Shown piece by piece: positions 43,085 through 52,547 of a stretch of DNA of 64,000 nucleotides; position 1 is the first letter of the stretch; the number at the start of each line of letters is the position of its first letter. Source of the stretch: Caulobacter sp. 602-2. GTDB taxonomy: Bacteria; Pseudomonadota; Alphaproteobacteria; Caulobacterales; Caulobacteraceae. Under the pieces are notes generated by a model. The model had not been told where the DNA came from. It worked only from the letters and a program-made list of their open reading frames with translations, and made no database searches. The translations under genes were made by a program, and so were the position numbers. Where the stretch lies: NCBI RefSeq assembly GCF_011043625.1, contig NZ_JAAKGT010000013.1:45256-109255 (forward strand), given 5' to 3'.

Positions 43085-43446
43085 TGGGCCAGGCCTCGCC
43101 GAAACTGTCGCCGACGATCGCGTTCGAGGATTTCGAGCGCGTGGACATCCGAGTCGGCACGATCGTTTCGGCCGAGGCCTTCCCCGAGGCCCGCAAGCCG
43201 GCCTACAAGCTGGCGATCGATTTCGGACCGACGTTCGGCGTAAAGCGTTCGTCGGCCCAGGTGACCCGCCACTACACGACTGACCAGCTGGTCGGACGCC
43301 GGGTGGCGGCGGTGGTGAACTTCAAGCCGCGTCAGATCGGCCCGTTCATGTCGGAAGTCCTGTGCCTGGGCTTTCCCGACGACGAGGGCGAAGTCGTCCT
43401 CGTGACGGTGGATCGCGCGGCGCCCAACGGGGGAAAGCTGTTTTGA
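43084..43446 (+). CDS. csaA: tRNA-binding OB-fold protein, CsaA-like
   Basis: A 120-residue EMAP/OB-fold protein: IAFEDFERVDIRVGTIVSAEAFPEARKPAYKLAIDFG, then KRSSAQVTRHYT and VVNFKPRQIGPFMSEVLCLGF. These match CsaA, proposed as a secretion chaperone and tRNA binder. Starts on the xseB stop (TGATG) and its stop overlaps the ispA TTG start, so the four genes xseB-csaA-ispA(-dxs) are tightly coupled. Insertion of csaA between xseB and ispA is less usual. Confidence 0.88.
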   Translation: MGQASPKLSPTIAFEDFERVDIRVGTIVSAEAFPEARKPAYKLAIDFGPTFGVKRSSAQVTRHYTTDQLVGRRVAAVVNFKPRQIGPFMSEVLCLGFPDDEGEVVLVTVDRAAPNGGKLF

Positions 43447-44324
43447 GCGACCTTGGCAAGCGCATCGCCCAGGCGGCCGACATCGTCACCGTGGCGCTCG
43501 ACGAGCTGCTGCCGCGCGCCGACGGGCCCGAAAGCCGCCTGACCGAGGCCATGCGCTACGCGGCGCTGGGCCCGGGCAAGCGCCTGCGGCCGTTCTTCGC
43601 GCTGGAAACCGGCAAGATGTTCGACCTGCCCGAGCGGCCGGTGCTGCGCGCGGCCTGCGCGCTGGAGTGCATCCACGCCTACAGCCTGGTGCACGACGAC
43701 CTGCCGGCCATGGACGACGACGACATGCGTCGCGGCCGTCCGACCGTGCACGTGCAGTACGACGAGGCCACCGCCATCCTGGCCGGCGACTCGCTGCAGA
43801 CGGCCGCCTTCGAGATCATGGCCCACCCCGACACCCACGACGACGGCCACGTCCGTTCGGAACTGGTGCGCAAGCTGGCCATCGCCTCGGGCGCGCGCGG
43901 CATGTGCGGCGGCCAGATGATCGATCTGCTGGGCGTTCGCGACGACCTGGGCGCGGTGGCGCGCATGCAGCGCCTGAAGACCGGCGCCCTGATCGCCTTC
44001 GCCTTCGAAATCCCGCTGATCATCGGCCGGGCCAAGGAAGCCGAGCGCGCCGCGCTGATGGGCTTCGCCCAGGACCTGGGCCTGGCCTACCAGATCGTCG
44101 ACGACATTCTCGACGCCGAGGGCGACGCAGCCCTGCTGGGCAAGGCCGCCGGCAAGGACGCCGCCAAGGGCAAGGCCAACTACGTCACCCTTCTGGGCCT
44201 GGACGCCGCCAAGGAGCGCGTGGAGCTTCTGGCCGCGCAGACCAAGGCTCACCTCGATATCTTTGGCGACAGGGCCGATCATCTGCGCGAAAGCGTTGAT
44301 TTCGTGCTGGACCGCCGCAACTGA
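43443..44324 (+). CDS. ispA: Farnesyl diphosphate synthase (IspA-type polyprenyl synthetase)
   Basis: A 293-residue trans-prenyltransferase that builds farnesyl diphosphate from IPP and DMAPP. The first Asp-rich motif is HDDLPAMDDDDMRRGRPTVH and the second LAYQIVDDILDAEGD; GPGKRLRPFFALETG near the N-terminus binds IPP. Start is TTG 43443, overlapping the csaA stop (TTGA). Length fits IspA (about 295). It precedes dxs by 17 bases. Confidence 0.93.
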   Translation: MSDLGKRIAQAADIVTVALDELLPRADGPESRLTEAMRYAALGPGKRLRPFFALETGKMFDLPERPVLRAACALECIHAYSLVHDDLPAMDDDDMRRGRPTVHVQYDEATAILAGDSLQTAAFEIMAHPDTHDDGHVRSELVRKLAIASGARGMCGGQMIDLLGVRDDLGAVARMQRLKTGALIAFAFEIPLIIGRAKEAERAALMGFAQDLGLAYQIVDDILDAEGDAALLGKAAGKDAAKGKANYVTLLGLDAAKERVELLAAQTKAHLDIFGDRADHLRESVDFVLDRRN

Positions 44325-44341
44325 CCGCGCTCTTTACAGAC

Positions 44342-46261
44342 ATGCCGACGCAAACTCCTCTTCTCGACACCGTTTCCTCGCCCGCCCAGACGCGCGGGCT
44401 GTCGATCGCCGAGCTCAAACAGCTGGCGCAGGAGGTGCGCGCCGAGATGATCGACGCGGTCTCCGTCACCGGCGGCCACCTGGGCGCGGGCCTGGGCGTA
44501 GTCGAGCTGACCGTGGCCTTGCACCACGTCTACGAGACGCCGAAAGACATCCTGATCTGGGATGTCGGCCACCAGGCCTATCCGCACAAGATCCTCACCG
44601 GCCGCCGCGACCGCATCAAGACGCTGCGCCAGGGCGGGGGCCTGTCGGGCTTCACAAAGCGGGCCGAAAGCGAATACGACCCGTTCGGCGCGGCCCACGC
44701 GGCCACCTCGATCTCGGCGGCGCTGGGCTTCTGCGCCGCGCGCGACGCCAAGGGCGAAGACAACGCCGTCGTGGCCGTGATCGGCGACGGCTCGCTGGGC
44801 GCGGGCATGGCCTATGAGGCGATGAACGCGGCCACCGACGCCACGCGCCAGCTGACCGTCATCCTCAACGACAACGACATGTCGATCGCCCCGCCGGTGG
44901 GCGGCATGAGCGCCTATCTCGCCAACCTCGTCTCGGGCGGCGCCTATCGCAAGGCGCGCAAGCTGGGCAAGACGGTGGTCGAGAAGCTGCCGACCCCGAT
45001 CCGCGACGCGGCCCGCAAGGCCGAGGAATACGCCCGCGGCATGGTCACCGGCGGCACCTTCTTCGAGGAGCTGGGCTTCCACTATGTGGGCCCGATCGAC
45101 GGCCACGACATGGACGCCCTGGTCTCGGTGCTGAAGAACGCCCGGGAATTCAAGGAAAAGCCGGTCCTCGTCCACGTCGTCACCCAGAAGGGCAAGGGCT
45201 ACGCCCCGGCCGAGGGCGCGGCCGACAAGCTGCACGCTGTGGCCAAGTTCGACGTGGTCACCGGCCAGCAGCAGAAGGCGGCCGCCGGCCCGCCCAGCTA
45301 CACCAAGGTGTTCGCCCAGGAACTGGTCAAGCAGGCGGCCAAGGACGACAAGATCGTCGCCATCACCGCCGCGATGCCCTCGGGCACGGGCCTGGACCTG
45401 TTCGAAAAGGCCTATCCGACCCGCACCTTCGACGTCGGCATCGCCGAGCAGCACGCGGTGACCTTCGCCGCGGGCCTGGCCGCCGACGGCATGAAGCCGT
45501 TCGCGGCGATCTATTCGACCTTCCTGCAGCGCGGCTACGACCAGGTGGTCCACGACGTGGCCATCCAGCGCCTGCCGGTGCGCTTCGCCATGGACCGCGC
45601 CGGCCTGGTCGGCGCCGACGGCCCGACGCACGCCGGCAGTTTCGACATCGGCTTCATGGGCGCTCTGCCCGGCATGGTGCTGATGGCCGCCGCCGACGAG
45701 CTGGAACTGGCCCGCATGGTCGCCACCGCCGTCGAGATCGACGACCGCCCCAGCGCCTTCCGCTATCCGCGCGGCGAGGGCGTTGGCGTCGAGCTGCCCA
45801 CGGGGCCGGCCGACCCGCTGGAGATCGGCAAGGGCCGCATCGTCCGCGAAGGCACCAGCGTCGCCATCGTCTCGTTCGGCACGCGCCTGTCGGAAAGCCT
45901 GAAGGCCGCCGACCTCCTGGCCGCGCGCGGCCTGTCGGCCACGGTCTGCGACGCCCGCTTCGCCAAGCCGCTGGACCTTGACCTGCTGCTGCGCCTGGCG
46001 CGCGAGCACGAGGCCATCGTCACGGTGGAAGAGGGCGCCATGGGCGGCTTCGGCGCCTTCGTGCTGCAGGCCCTGGCCCAGCACGGCGCGCTCGATCGCG
46101 GCCTGAAGATCCGCACCCTGGGCCTGCCAGACGTGTTCCAGGACCAGGACAAGCCCGACCTGATGTACGCCGAGGCGGGTCTCGACGCCGAAGGCATCCT
46201 GCGCGGGGCGCTGTCGGCGCTGGGCATGGACAATGTCAGCGCCGCGGGGCGGCGGGCTTAA
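44342..46261 (+). CDS. dxs: 1-deoxy-D-xylulose-5-phosphate synthase
   Basis: A 639-residue thiamine diphosphate enzyme condensing pyruvate and glyceraldehyde 3-phosphate, the first step of the MEP isoprenoid pathway. ThDP motif: VIGDGSLGAGMAYEAMNAA to ILNDNDMSI. Others: HVVTQKGKGYAPAE, GIAEQHAVTFAAGLA with the catalytic Glu, and FAMDRAGLVGADGPTHAG. Last gene of the xseB-csaA-ispA-dxs series and followed by a terminator. Confidence 0.95.
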   Translation: MPTQTPLLDTVSSPAQTRGLSIAELKQLAQEVRAEMIDAVSVTGGHLGAGLGVVELTVALHHVYETPKDILIWDVGHQAYPHKILTGRRDRIKTLRQGGGLSGFTKRAESEYDPFGAAHAATSISAALGFCAARDAKGEDNAVVAVIGDGSLGAGMAYEAMNAATDATRQLTVILNDNDMSIAPPVGGMSAYLANLVSGGAYRKARKLGKTVVEKLPTPIRDAARKAEEYARGMVTGGTFFEELGFHYVGPIDGHDMDALVSVLKNAREFKEKPVLVHVVTQKGKGYAPAEGAADKLHAVAKFDVVTGQQQKAAAGPPSYTKVFAQELVKQAAKDDKIVAITAAMPSGTGLDLFEKAYPTRTFDVGIAEQHAVTFAAGLAADGMKPFAAIYSTFLQRGYDQVVHDVAIQRLPVRFAMDRAGLVGADGPTHAGSFDIGFMGALPGMVLMAAADELELARMVATAVEIDDRPSAFRYPRGEGVGVELPTGPADPLEIGKGRIVREGTSVAIVSFGTRLSESLKAADLLAARGLSATVCDARFAKPLDLDLLLRLAREHEAIVTVEEGAMGGFGAFVLQALAQHGALDRGLKIRTLGLPDVFQDQDKPDLMYAEAGLDAEGILRGALSALGMDNVSAAGRRA

Positions 46262-46286
46262 AGCCGCCAAGCCGGGTGAAACAACA

Positions 46287-46325
46287 AACGCCGCGACGCT
46301 CGCCGTCGCGGCGTTTTGCTTTTTT
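46287..46325 (+). terminator. Rho-independent terminator after dxs
   Basis: AACGCCGCGACG / CGTCGCGGCGTT arms around CTCGC, then TTGCTTTTTT, 26 bases after the dxs stop. Confidence 0.88.
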
Positions 46326-46467
46326 GAACTTCGGCTGCCCTTGCCACGGCTAACCTTGGGTCGAGCCCGTCGCGCGGCCGGGAAAACTTGCTGTAGGCTG
46401 CCAAGGCTCGGGCGCGCCGTCCGGTCTCGTGTGTGGCGGCGCTGACCCCGCGCCGTGTGGGGCTTGC

Positions 46468-47979
46468 ATGAACAAGAATGTGAGGATCAGGCGGTGGCGG
46501 ACAGCTTTCGCCTTGGTGGCGATGCTGTTCATCGCAGGCTGCACTGGGCGGCGGCCGGTCGACCAGCCGCCTCGCCCGGGCGAGGTGAGGGCAAGCACGC
46601 GCTATCTGCTCTCGGGCCTGTCGGTCGTCCGCTACGAGCTGGGCCACATCTATGTGCCGGAGAACCGGGCCCGACCTGGCGGCCGGCTGATCGCTGTCCG
46701 CTACATGCGGATCAAGGGAACGGCTTCCCAGGCGACGCCGCCGGTGTTCATGCTGCCGGGCGGCCCGGGCGACAGCTATATCGACGCCTTCACAAGATCC
46801 GGGCTGGACTGGTTCGGCGCGGCCAGGCAGCGCGGCGACGTCCTTCGTTTCCGGCGTGCGGGCGACGTTGTCGTCATGGACCAGCGAGGCGCATCGGGAG
46901 CCTCTGAGCGGCTGGGCTTCAACTACAATCCCGATGGCCAGCCGCTGGATCGGCCGGCGCGCCTGGATGACGAACTGAAGGCCGCTCCATCCGTGGTTCG
47001 CCGGGCGCTGGCCCGCTATCCTGATCATGACCTCGCCGGCTATACCGTCGTCGAGTGCGTCGAGGACCTGAACGACCTGCGTCGGGCGCTCGGCTACGCC
47101 AGGATCAACCTCTTCGGGCTCAGCTACGGATCGCAGTGGAGCTTCGCAGTCATGCGGCTGCATCCAGAGACGGTCAGCCGAGCGCTCCTGTCGGGCGTCG
47201 AACCGCTGGACAACGGCTACGACATGCCGTCGCACGTCTGGGCGGCGCTGATGCGGATCGCTGTGGAGGCGCAAGCCGATCCACGCCTCGCGGCGTCGCT
47301 TCCGCCGGGCGGCCTACGGCAAGCCGTCGACGAGATCCTGGCTCGCCTCGAGAACGCGCCGGTCGTCGTCCGGCTCAAGTCTGGCGAAGACGTCGTGCTC
47401 GGCCCGGAGGACTTCCGGCTGAGCCTCATCGCTCGCCCGTCCGAATGGCCGGCGCGTATCATCGACATCCATCGGGGGCGGTACGTGGCGTGGGCCGAGG
47501 AGGTCGCGGCCAGCCGGCGGCCCCTGGCGGCCACGCCGTCCGCGCTGATCGGCCCCTTGATCGACACCAGCCTGAACGTTTCGGAGGCCCGCGGCCGGCG
47601 CCTCTTCAACGATCCCGCTGTTCGATACCTCGGAACCTGGGGTTTCGCGCCGTCGATGGCCGCGGTTTCGCTGTGGCCCACGCCGGACGTCGGGGACGCG
47701 CTTCGACTTCCGGCGATGAGCCCGATCCCGGTGGTCTTCCTCCACGGAGACTGGGACACCTCCACGCCCATCGAAAACTCGCGGGAGATCCAGCCCTATT
47801 TCCCGAACAGCCGTCTGGTCGTCGTCAGGCGCGGCGGCCATGGGGCGATCTATGATCTGGCCGACCAGGATCCGAAGGTGCTGGATCGGTTTATCGACTA
47901 TCTCCGAACGGGAGACATGACAGGGCTGCCGGCCGAGGTCGTTCTCGCGCCGCCGAAATTCCGCGTTCCGGTGCCCTGA
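46468..47979 (+). CDS. Alpha/beta-hydrolase lipoprotein (TAP-like)
   Basis: A 503-residue hydrolase with a lipoprotein signal (FIAGC lipobox, about residue 24). Oxyanion region FMLPGGPGDSY, VVMDQRGASGAS, nucleophile Ser in NLFGLSYGSQWS, a C-terminal HGDWDTSTP with the acid residue and GGHGAIYDL with the catalytic His. This plan is that of tripeptidyl-aminopeptidase-like hydrolases. Start ATG 46468 gives the signal peptide. Its codon use is slightly less GC-biased than its neighbours in places, but I see no clear sign of transfer. Confidence 0.85.
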   Translation: MNKNVRIRRWRTAFALVAMLFIAGCTGRRPVDQPPRPGEVRASTRYLLSGLSVVRYELGHIYVPENRARPGGRLIAVRYMRIKGTASQATPPVFMLPGGPGDSYIDAFTRSGLDWFGAARQRGDVLRFRRAGDVVVMDQRGASGASERLGFNYNPDGQPLDRPARLDDELKAAPSVVRRALARYPDHDLAGYTVVECVEDLNDLRRALGYARINLFGLSYGSQWSFAVMRLHPETVSRALLSGVEPLDNGYDMPSHVWAALMRIAVEAQADPRLAASLPPGGLRQAVDEILARLENAPVVVRLKSGEDVVLGPEDFRLSLIARPSEWPARIIDIHRGRYVAWAEEVAASRRPLAATPSALIGPLIDTSLNVSEARGRRLFNDPAVRYLGTWGFAPSMAAVSLWPTPDVGDALRLPAMSPIPVVFLHGDWDTSTPIENSREIQPYFPNSRLVVVRRGGHGAIYDLADQDPKVLDRFIDYLRTGDMTGLPAEVVLAPPKFRVPVP

Positions 47980-48026
47980 TCGCGACGCCGCCTAGCTGGT
48001 CTCGAGCGGTGAGGGGAAAGCCCGGC

Positions 48027-48488
48027 CTAAGCCCCGCATGCCTCGAAGAACGCCTTCACGCGGCGGCGCTCGTCGGCCTTGGCGGCGATGCTGTGGCGCT
48101 TGTCGCCGTTAACGATTGCCAGATCGCCGGTGCGGCGAAAATTGCCTAGTGCAGGGTCGCGCGTGGTCGCCGAGGCCAGCAACAGGCTCCCGGTTCCACC
48201 GCCATCGACGGTTCTGGCGGCCAGGTGCGACGTCCGGTCGCGGCTGGTCAGCCCTATGGTTCCGCCTTCCAGCCCGCTGGCCGAGACCTCGACCGGCCCG
48301 CCCGGCGCGGGGCAGACCAGCATCAGCAGCACCTCGTCGCTGGAGGGGCGGCCGTAGGCCAGTTTCGGACCTTCGCCGGGCTCGTTGAGATAGGCCCAGG
48401 CATAGGCGGGATTTGCCGCCTGCTCGTGCGCGCAGCCGGCCAGCCCGAGGGCGGCGAGCAGTGCGGCGGCGACGAGGCGGGAAGACAT
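48027..48488 (-). CDS. Hypothetical lipoprotein
   Basis: A 153-residue protein with a lipoprotein signal (MSSRLVAAALLAALGLAGC, Cys19). The mature part looks beta-rich (PVEVSASGLEGGTIGLTSRDR, GTGSLLLASATT) and ends in RVKAFFEACGA. No family recognised. It is convergent with the hydrolase gene and lies upstream of the flagellar cluster on the minus strand without being part of it by spacing (about 140 bases). Confidence 0.7.
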   Translation of the reverse strand: MSSRLVAAALLAALGLAGCAHEQAANPAYAWAYLNEPGEGPKLAYGRPSSDEVLLMLVCPAPGGPVEVSASGLEGGTIGLTSRDRTSHLAARTVDGGGTGSLLLASATTRDPALGNFRRTGDLAIVNGDKRHSIAAKADERRRVKAFFEACGA

Positions 48489-48628
48489 GGCGGCGGATCT
48501 CCTTCGTCAGGAGAACGCCTCGCCGCCTAGGCGGTTTCTGCCGGTCTGCCTCCGCTCACCCTGGGGGCGGCGGAGGAGGGGCGATTGTACGCTGTCGTCC
48601 GGACCTGTCCGGAACGACCCCTAGATCA

Positions 48629-49360
48629 TCAGAACGGCGAGAACTTCTCGACCAGCGACTGGCCGGCCGGGGTCTTCTGCACGCGGCTGATGTCGCCGCG
48701 GCCGCCGTAGTTGATGCGGGCTTCGGCGATCTGGGTGTGCTTGATGGTGTTGGCCGAGGAGATGTCTTCGGGGCGAACGATGCCGGCCACGGTCAGCTGG
48801 CGCAGTTCGTTGTTGGTCTTCACTTCCTGGGTGCCCTGGATGACCATGTTGCCGTTGGGCATGACCTGGGCGACGATCGCGGCGACCGTCAGGTTGATCT
48901 TCTCCGAGCGGCTGACGCTGCCGGCGCCCGAATTGGAGAAGGCCGAGTTGGTGCCCACGGCGTTGGCCGGGTCGAAACCGCCCGGCAGAACCTTGCCCAG
49001 GCTGGATTCCAGGCCGAAGAAGTTGCTGACCCCGGCGTTGCCCGTCGAGGTGCGCGAGGACTTGCTGGTGTTGGAGGTGCTGACGCTGTCGTCGATCTCG
49101 ATCAGCACGGTGACGATGTCGCCGACGCGGCTGGCGCGCTGGTCGTTGAAGAAGGCGCGGGCGCCGACGCGCCACAGCGAGTTGGCCGAGGCGGCCTGCG
49201 GGGCCGGTTCACGGGCCGAGACATAGGTCGGGGCCATGGGAGCGAGCGAGGCGGGATAGCCGACGGGAGCCAGTTCGGGGCCCTTCACCGCTTCGGTGAC
49301 GGTCGAGCAGGCGGCGATCGGGGCGAGCAGGGCGAGGGCGACGAAGGCGGCGGGGCGCAT
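48629..49360 (-). CDS. flgH: Flagellar L-ring protein
   Basis: A 243-residue outer membrane lipoprotein (LAPIAACS lipobox) forming the L ring of the basal body. The family core is NSLWRVGARAFFNDQRASRVGDIVTVLIEIDDSVS and the conserved KTNNELRQLTVAGIVRPEDI and ISSANTIKHTQIAEARINYGGRG blocks. The start ATG 49360 gives the lipoprotein signal; longer in-frame upstream sequence is flgA shadow. Last gene of flgF-flgG-flgA-flgH. Confidence 0.95.
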   Translation of the reverse strand: MRPAAFVALALLAPIAACSTVTEAVKGPELAPVGYPASLAPMAPTYVSAREPAPQAASANSLWRVGARAFFNDQRASRVGDIVTVLIEIDDSVSTSNTSKSSRTSTGNAGVSNFFGLESSLGKVLPGGFDPANAVGTNSAFSNSGAGSVSRSEKINLTVAAIVAQVMPNGNMVIQGTQEVKTNNELRQLTVAGIVRPEDISSANTIKHTQIAEARINYGGRGDISRVQKTPAGQSLVEKFSPF

Positions 49361-49377
49361 GGGTGTCTCTTGCTCTC

Positions 49378-50139
49378 TTAGCGGGCGGCGTAGCGCACGG
49401 AATTGGAACGGGCCTTGAGGGCTTGCGCCTCGGGGCCGACGGCGGCCGAACCGGGGCCGGTGGCCACCGCTTCGATGATCTTCTTGCTGGCGGTGTTCTG
49501 CACGCTGACGGCTTCTCCGACGGCGGCGGCGCTCATGGCCTTGCCTTGCAAGGTGAGGGCCACGCCGGCGTAGTCGTAGGTGACTGCGACAACATCGCCC
49601 TTGGCGATGACCTGGGCGGCGGCGACGTCGCGCATCGAGGCGGCGGAACCCTCGCGCAGCGGGCGCTTGGTGGTCATGCCGATCATGGCGTCGGCGTCGG
49701 ACGGGGCGTCGAAGGGCGCCGAGGCGACCTTGATCCAGACCAGATCCTGCGGCTGCACGGTCTCGCCGGCCGCCAGGCTGCGGGCGTAGGCAAGAACCTC
49801 CACGTTGCCGCGCGGAGCGGCGGCCGAAGCGCCGGCCAGCTGGCCGCCGCCTTCGGCGCCCTGGCGGATGATGATGCGGCGCAGGCCCTGCGGATTGGCC
49901 CACTCGAGGCCGGCGCGGCGAGCGGTCATCTGCACCTGGGCGGCGTCGAGCACGGCGCTGGGACCAAGGCGGCGGCCAACGACGATCGAACCGGCCGAGC
50001 CGGCGCCGTCGAACAGTTCGCCCAGCGTGATGACGCCGTCGGCGTCGGTGGTGTCCTGGCGCAGGCTGACCGGCTGGCCGGCGAAGGCGGCCGGGGCGGC
50101 GATCAGCAGGGCGGCGGCGGCGAGAAGCAGGGTTTTCAT
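49378..50139 (-). CDS. flgA: Flagella basal body P-ring formation protein
   Basis: A 253-residue periplasmic chaperone for FlgI with a signal peptide (MKTLLLAAAALLIAAPAAFA). The C-terminal SAF-like region contains EVLAYARSLAAGETVQPQDLVWIKV, KRPLREGSAASMRDV and AKGDVVAVTYDYAGVALTLQGKAM. Four bases after the flgG stop and 17 before flgH. Confidence 0.92.
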   Translation of the reverse strand: MKTLLLAAAALLIAAPAAFAGQPVSLRQDTTDADGVITLGELFDGAGSAGSIVVGRRLGPSAVLDAAQVQMTARRAGLEWANPQGLRRIIIRQGAEGGGQLAGASAAAPRGNVEVLAYARSLAAGETVQPQDLVWIKVASAPFDAPSDADAMIGMTTKRPLREGSAASMRDVAAAQVIAKGDVVAVTYDYAGVALTLQGKAMSAAAVGEAVSVQNTASKKIIEAVATGPGSAAVGPEAQALKARSNSVRYAAR

Positions 50140-50143
50140 GAGC

Positions 50144-50932
<789 letters not shown>

Positions 50933-50945
50933 TGTTCGTTATCCC

Positions 50946-51683
50946 TTACTGGACCTTGCCCATGCGCTCGACGGCGGAGCGCGAGAGTTCGGCGGTCTGG
51001 TCCATCATCTTGGCGATGCTCTCGTAGGCGCGGCTGACCTCGATGAGCTTGGTGATCTGCTGGATGGGCTGGACGTTCGACCCCTCCAGCATGCCTTGGT
51101 GGATGATCGCGTCGGTGGCGGACTGCGGGGTCTCGTTGCCGACGTTGCGATAGAGGTTGTCGCCGTCCTTGCGCAGCGAGGCGAGGTCGGAGAAGCGGGC
51201 GACGCCGATCTTGCCCACCCGCACCTGGCCCTGGGTGACGATGCCGTCACGGCCGATGCTGACGGGGCCAAGTTCCGGGTCGATGGTGATCTGACCGCCG
51301 CCGTCGTCCAGCACCGGAGCGCCTTCCTGGGTGGTCAGGACGCCTTCGGGGTTGGTGGTGAAGCGGCCGTCACGGGTGTAGCGCTCGCCTTCGCCGGTCG
51401 AGACCTTGAAGAACCCCTGGTTCTCGATGGCCAGGTCGAAGGTCCCGCCCGTCTGGTTCAGGGCGCCGGGCGTGAAGTCGCGGACCACGCCGTCGTCCAG
51501 CACGAACTTGATCGGCGCCGGGCCGCCCGCGGTGCGCGCGGGCTTGGCCGGTTCGGTGCGGACCATCAGGTCCTCGACCTTGAAGCCGGTGGTGTTCGCG
51601 TTGGCGATGTTGTTCGCGACGATGTCCAGCTCACGACGGAGCGTCATCTGCCGCGAAAGGCCCACATACAGCGCGTTGTCCAT
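50946..51683 (-). CDS. flgF: Flagellar proximal rod protein FlgF
   Basis: A 245-residue rod protein starting MDNALYVGLSRQMTLRRELDIVANNIANANTTGFK; the C-terminus carries QQITKLIEVSRAYESIAKMMDQT. The start is ATG 51683; upstream in-frame Mets fall in the promoter region. First gene of the operon; transcription probably starts from the sigma54 promoter described next. Confidence 0.94.
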   Translation of the reverse strand: MDNALYVGLSRQMTLRRELDIVANNIANANTTGFKVEDLMVRTEPAKPARTAGGPAPIKFVLDDGVVRDFTPGALNQTGGTFDLAIENQGFFKVSTGEGERYTRDGRFTTNPEGVLTTQEGAPVLDDGGGQITIDPELGPVSIGRDGIVTQGQVRVGKIGVARFSDLASLRKDGDNLYRNVGNETPQSATDAIIHQGMLEGSNVQPIQQITKLIEVSRAYESIAKMMDQTAELSRSAVERMGKVQ

Positions 51684-51731
51684 GACGATTAACTCGCAGT
51701 TTGGCGCGACAAATGCGCCGCAACCCTGCAA

Positions 51732-51746
51732 GCAAGCCGCGTGCCA
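51732..51746 (-). promoter_or_regulatory. Sigma54 (RpoN) promoter of the flgF operon
   Basis: On the minus strand TGGCACGCGGCTTGC has GG at -24 and GC at -12 with the exact 10-base spacing (TGGCAC-N5-TTGC). It lies about 49 bases before the flgF start. Caulobacter class III flagellar operons use such promoters with the activator FlbD. Consensus match is seen; activity inferred. Confidence 0.75.
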
Positions 51747-51850
51747 ACTCGAAAATCGCAATAAAATCAGCGGGGAGGGTGGTTAACGCTGGCGCTTTGC
51801 AGAAGTCCGCCGGGCAGATTCGACCTGCGACCAAATGGCCTTCAAAAGAG

Positions 51851-51862
51851 ATCGTTAACCAT
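51851..51862 (+). promoter_or_regulatory. CtrA-like half sites upstream of fliL
   Basis: GTTAACCATG (about 51853-51862) and GGTTAACG (about 51780-51787) lie in the 220-base gap between divergent flgF and fliL. TTAACC-type motifs are CtrA half sites in Caulobacter flagellar class II promoters such as fliL. Only half sites are evident, so confidence is moderate. Confidence 0.4.
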
Positions 51863-51905
51863 GCTCGCGCATGAGTACGGGTCATAGATTTCAAGGAACC
51901 TGCGC

Positions 51906-52520
51906 GTGGCCAAGAAACCCCCCAAGGAAGCTCCCGCCCCGGAAGGCGAAGAGGGCGCGGCCGAGGGTGAAGCTCCCGCCAAGAAGAAGCCGCCGATCAT
52001 CCTGATCGCGGCGGCCGCAGGCGTGCTCGTTCTGGGCGGCGGCGGGGCCGCTGCGTTCTTCATGCTCAAGCCCAAGCCGGCCGCCGAGGGCGAAGCTGGC
52101 CACGGCGAGGAGAAGAAGGAAAAGAAAAAGGAAAAGAAGAAGGAAGAGGGCGGCGAGGGCGCCAAGACCGCCGAGGGCGGCGCCGGCGCGCCGGTCGTCA
52201 AGGAAGGCCCCGACGGCGTGGTGTTCTACACCCTGCCCGACATCGTCGTGAACATGCAGTCGGCCGACGGCAAGTCGACCTTCCTGAAGCTGAAGCTGAC
52301 CTTCGAGCTGCCCGACGAGGAGACGGCCGAGGCGCTGACGCCCAACCTTCCGCGCCTGACCGACATGTTCCAGACCTTCCTGCGCGAGCTGCGTCCCGAG
52401 GACCTGGCCGGCAGCCAGGGCAGCTACCAGCTGCGCGCCGAGCTGCTGCGCCGGGTGAACCTGGTGGCCGCGCCTTCGAAAGTGAACGCCGTCCTGATCG
52501 AGGAGATGCTGATCAACTAG
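51906..52520 (+). CDS. fliL: Flagellar basal body-associated protein FliL
   Basis: A 204-residue protein with a cytoplasmic basic N-terminus, one membrane helix (about residues 33-56, IILIAAAAGVLVLGGGGAAAFFML), a Lys/Glu-rich linker, and a periplasmic FliL domain (FYTLPDIVVNMQSADGKSTFLKLKLTFEL, then LRPEDLAGSQGSYQLRAELLRRVNLV). GTG start 51906 after AAGGAAC. FliL supports stator function. First gene of fliL-fliM-pflI-... rightward. Confidence 0.92.
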   Translation: MAKKPPKEAPAPEGEEGAAEGEAPAKKKPPIILIAAAAGVLVLGGGGAAAFFMLKPKPAAEGEAGHGEEKKEKKKEKKKEEGGEGAKTAEGGAGAPVVKEGPDGVVFYTLPDIVVNMQSADGKSTFLKLKLTFELPDEETAEALTPNLPRLTDMFQTFLRELRPEDLAGSQGSYQLRAELLRRVNLVAAPSKVNAVLIEEMLIN

Positions 52521-52547
52521 CCTTCGGGCCGGCTGAGGCGAACCATC

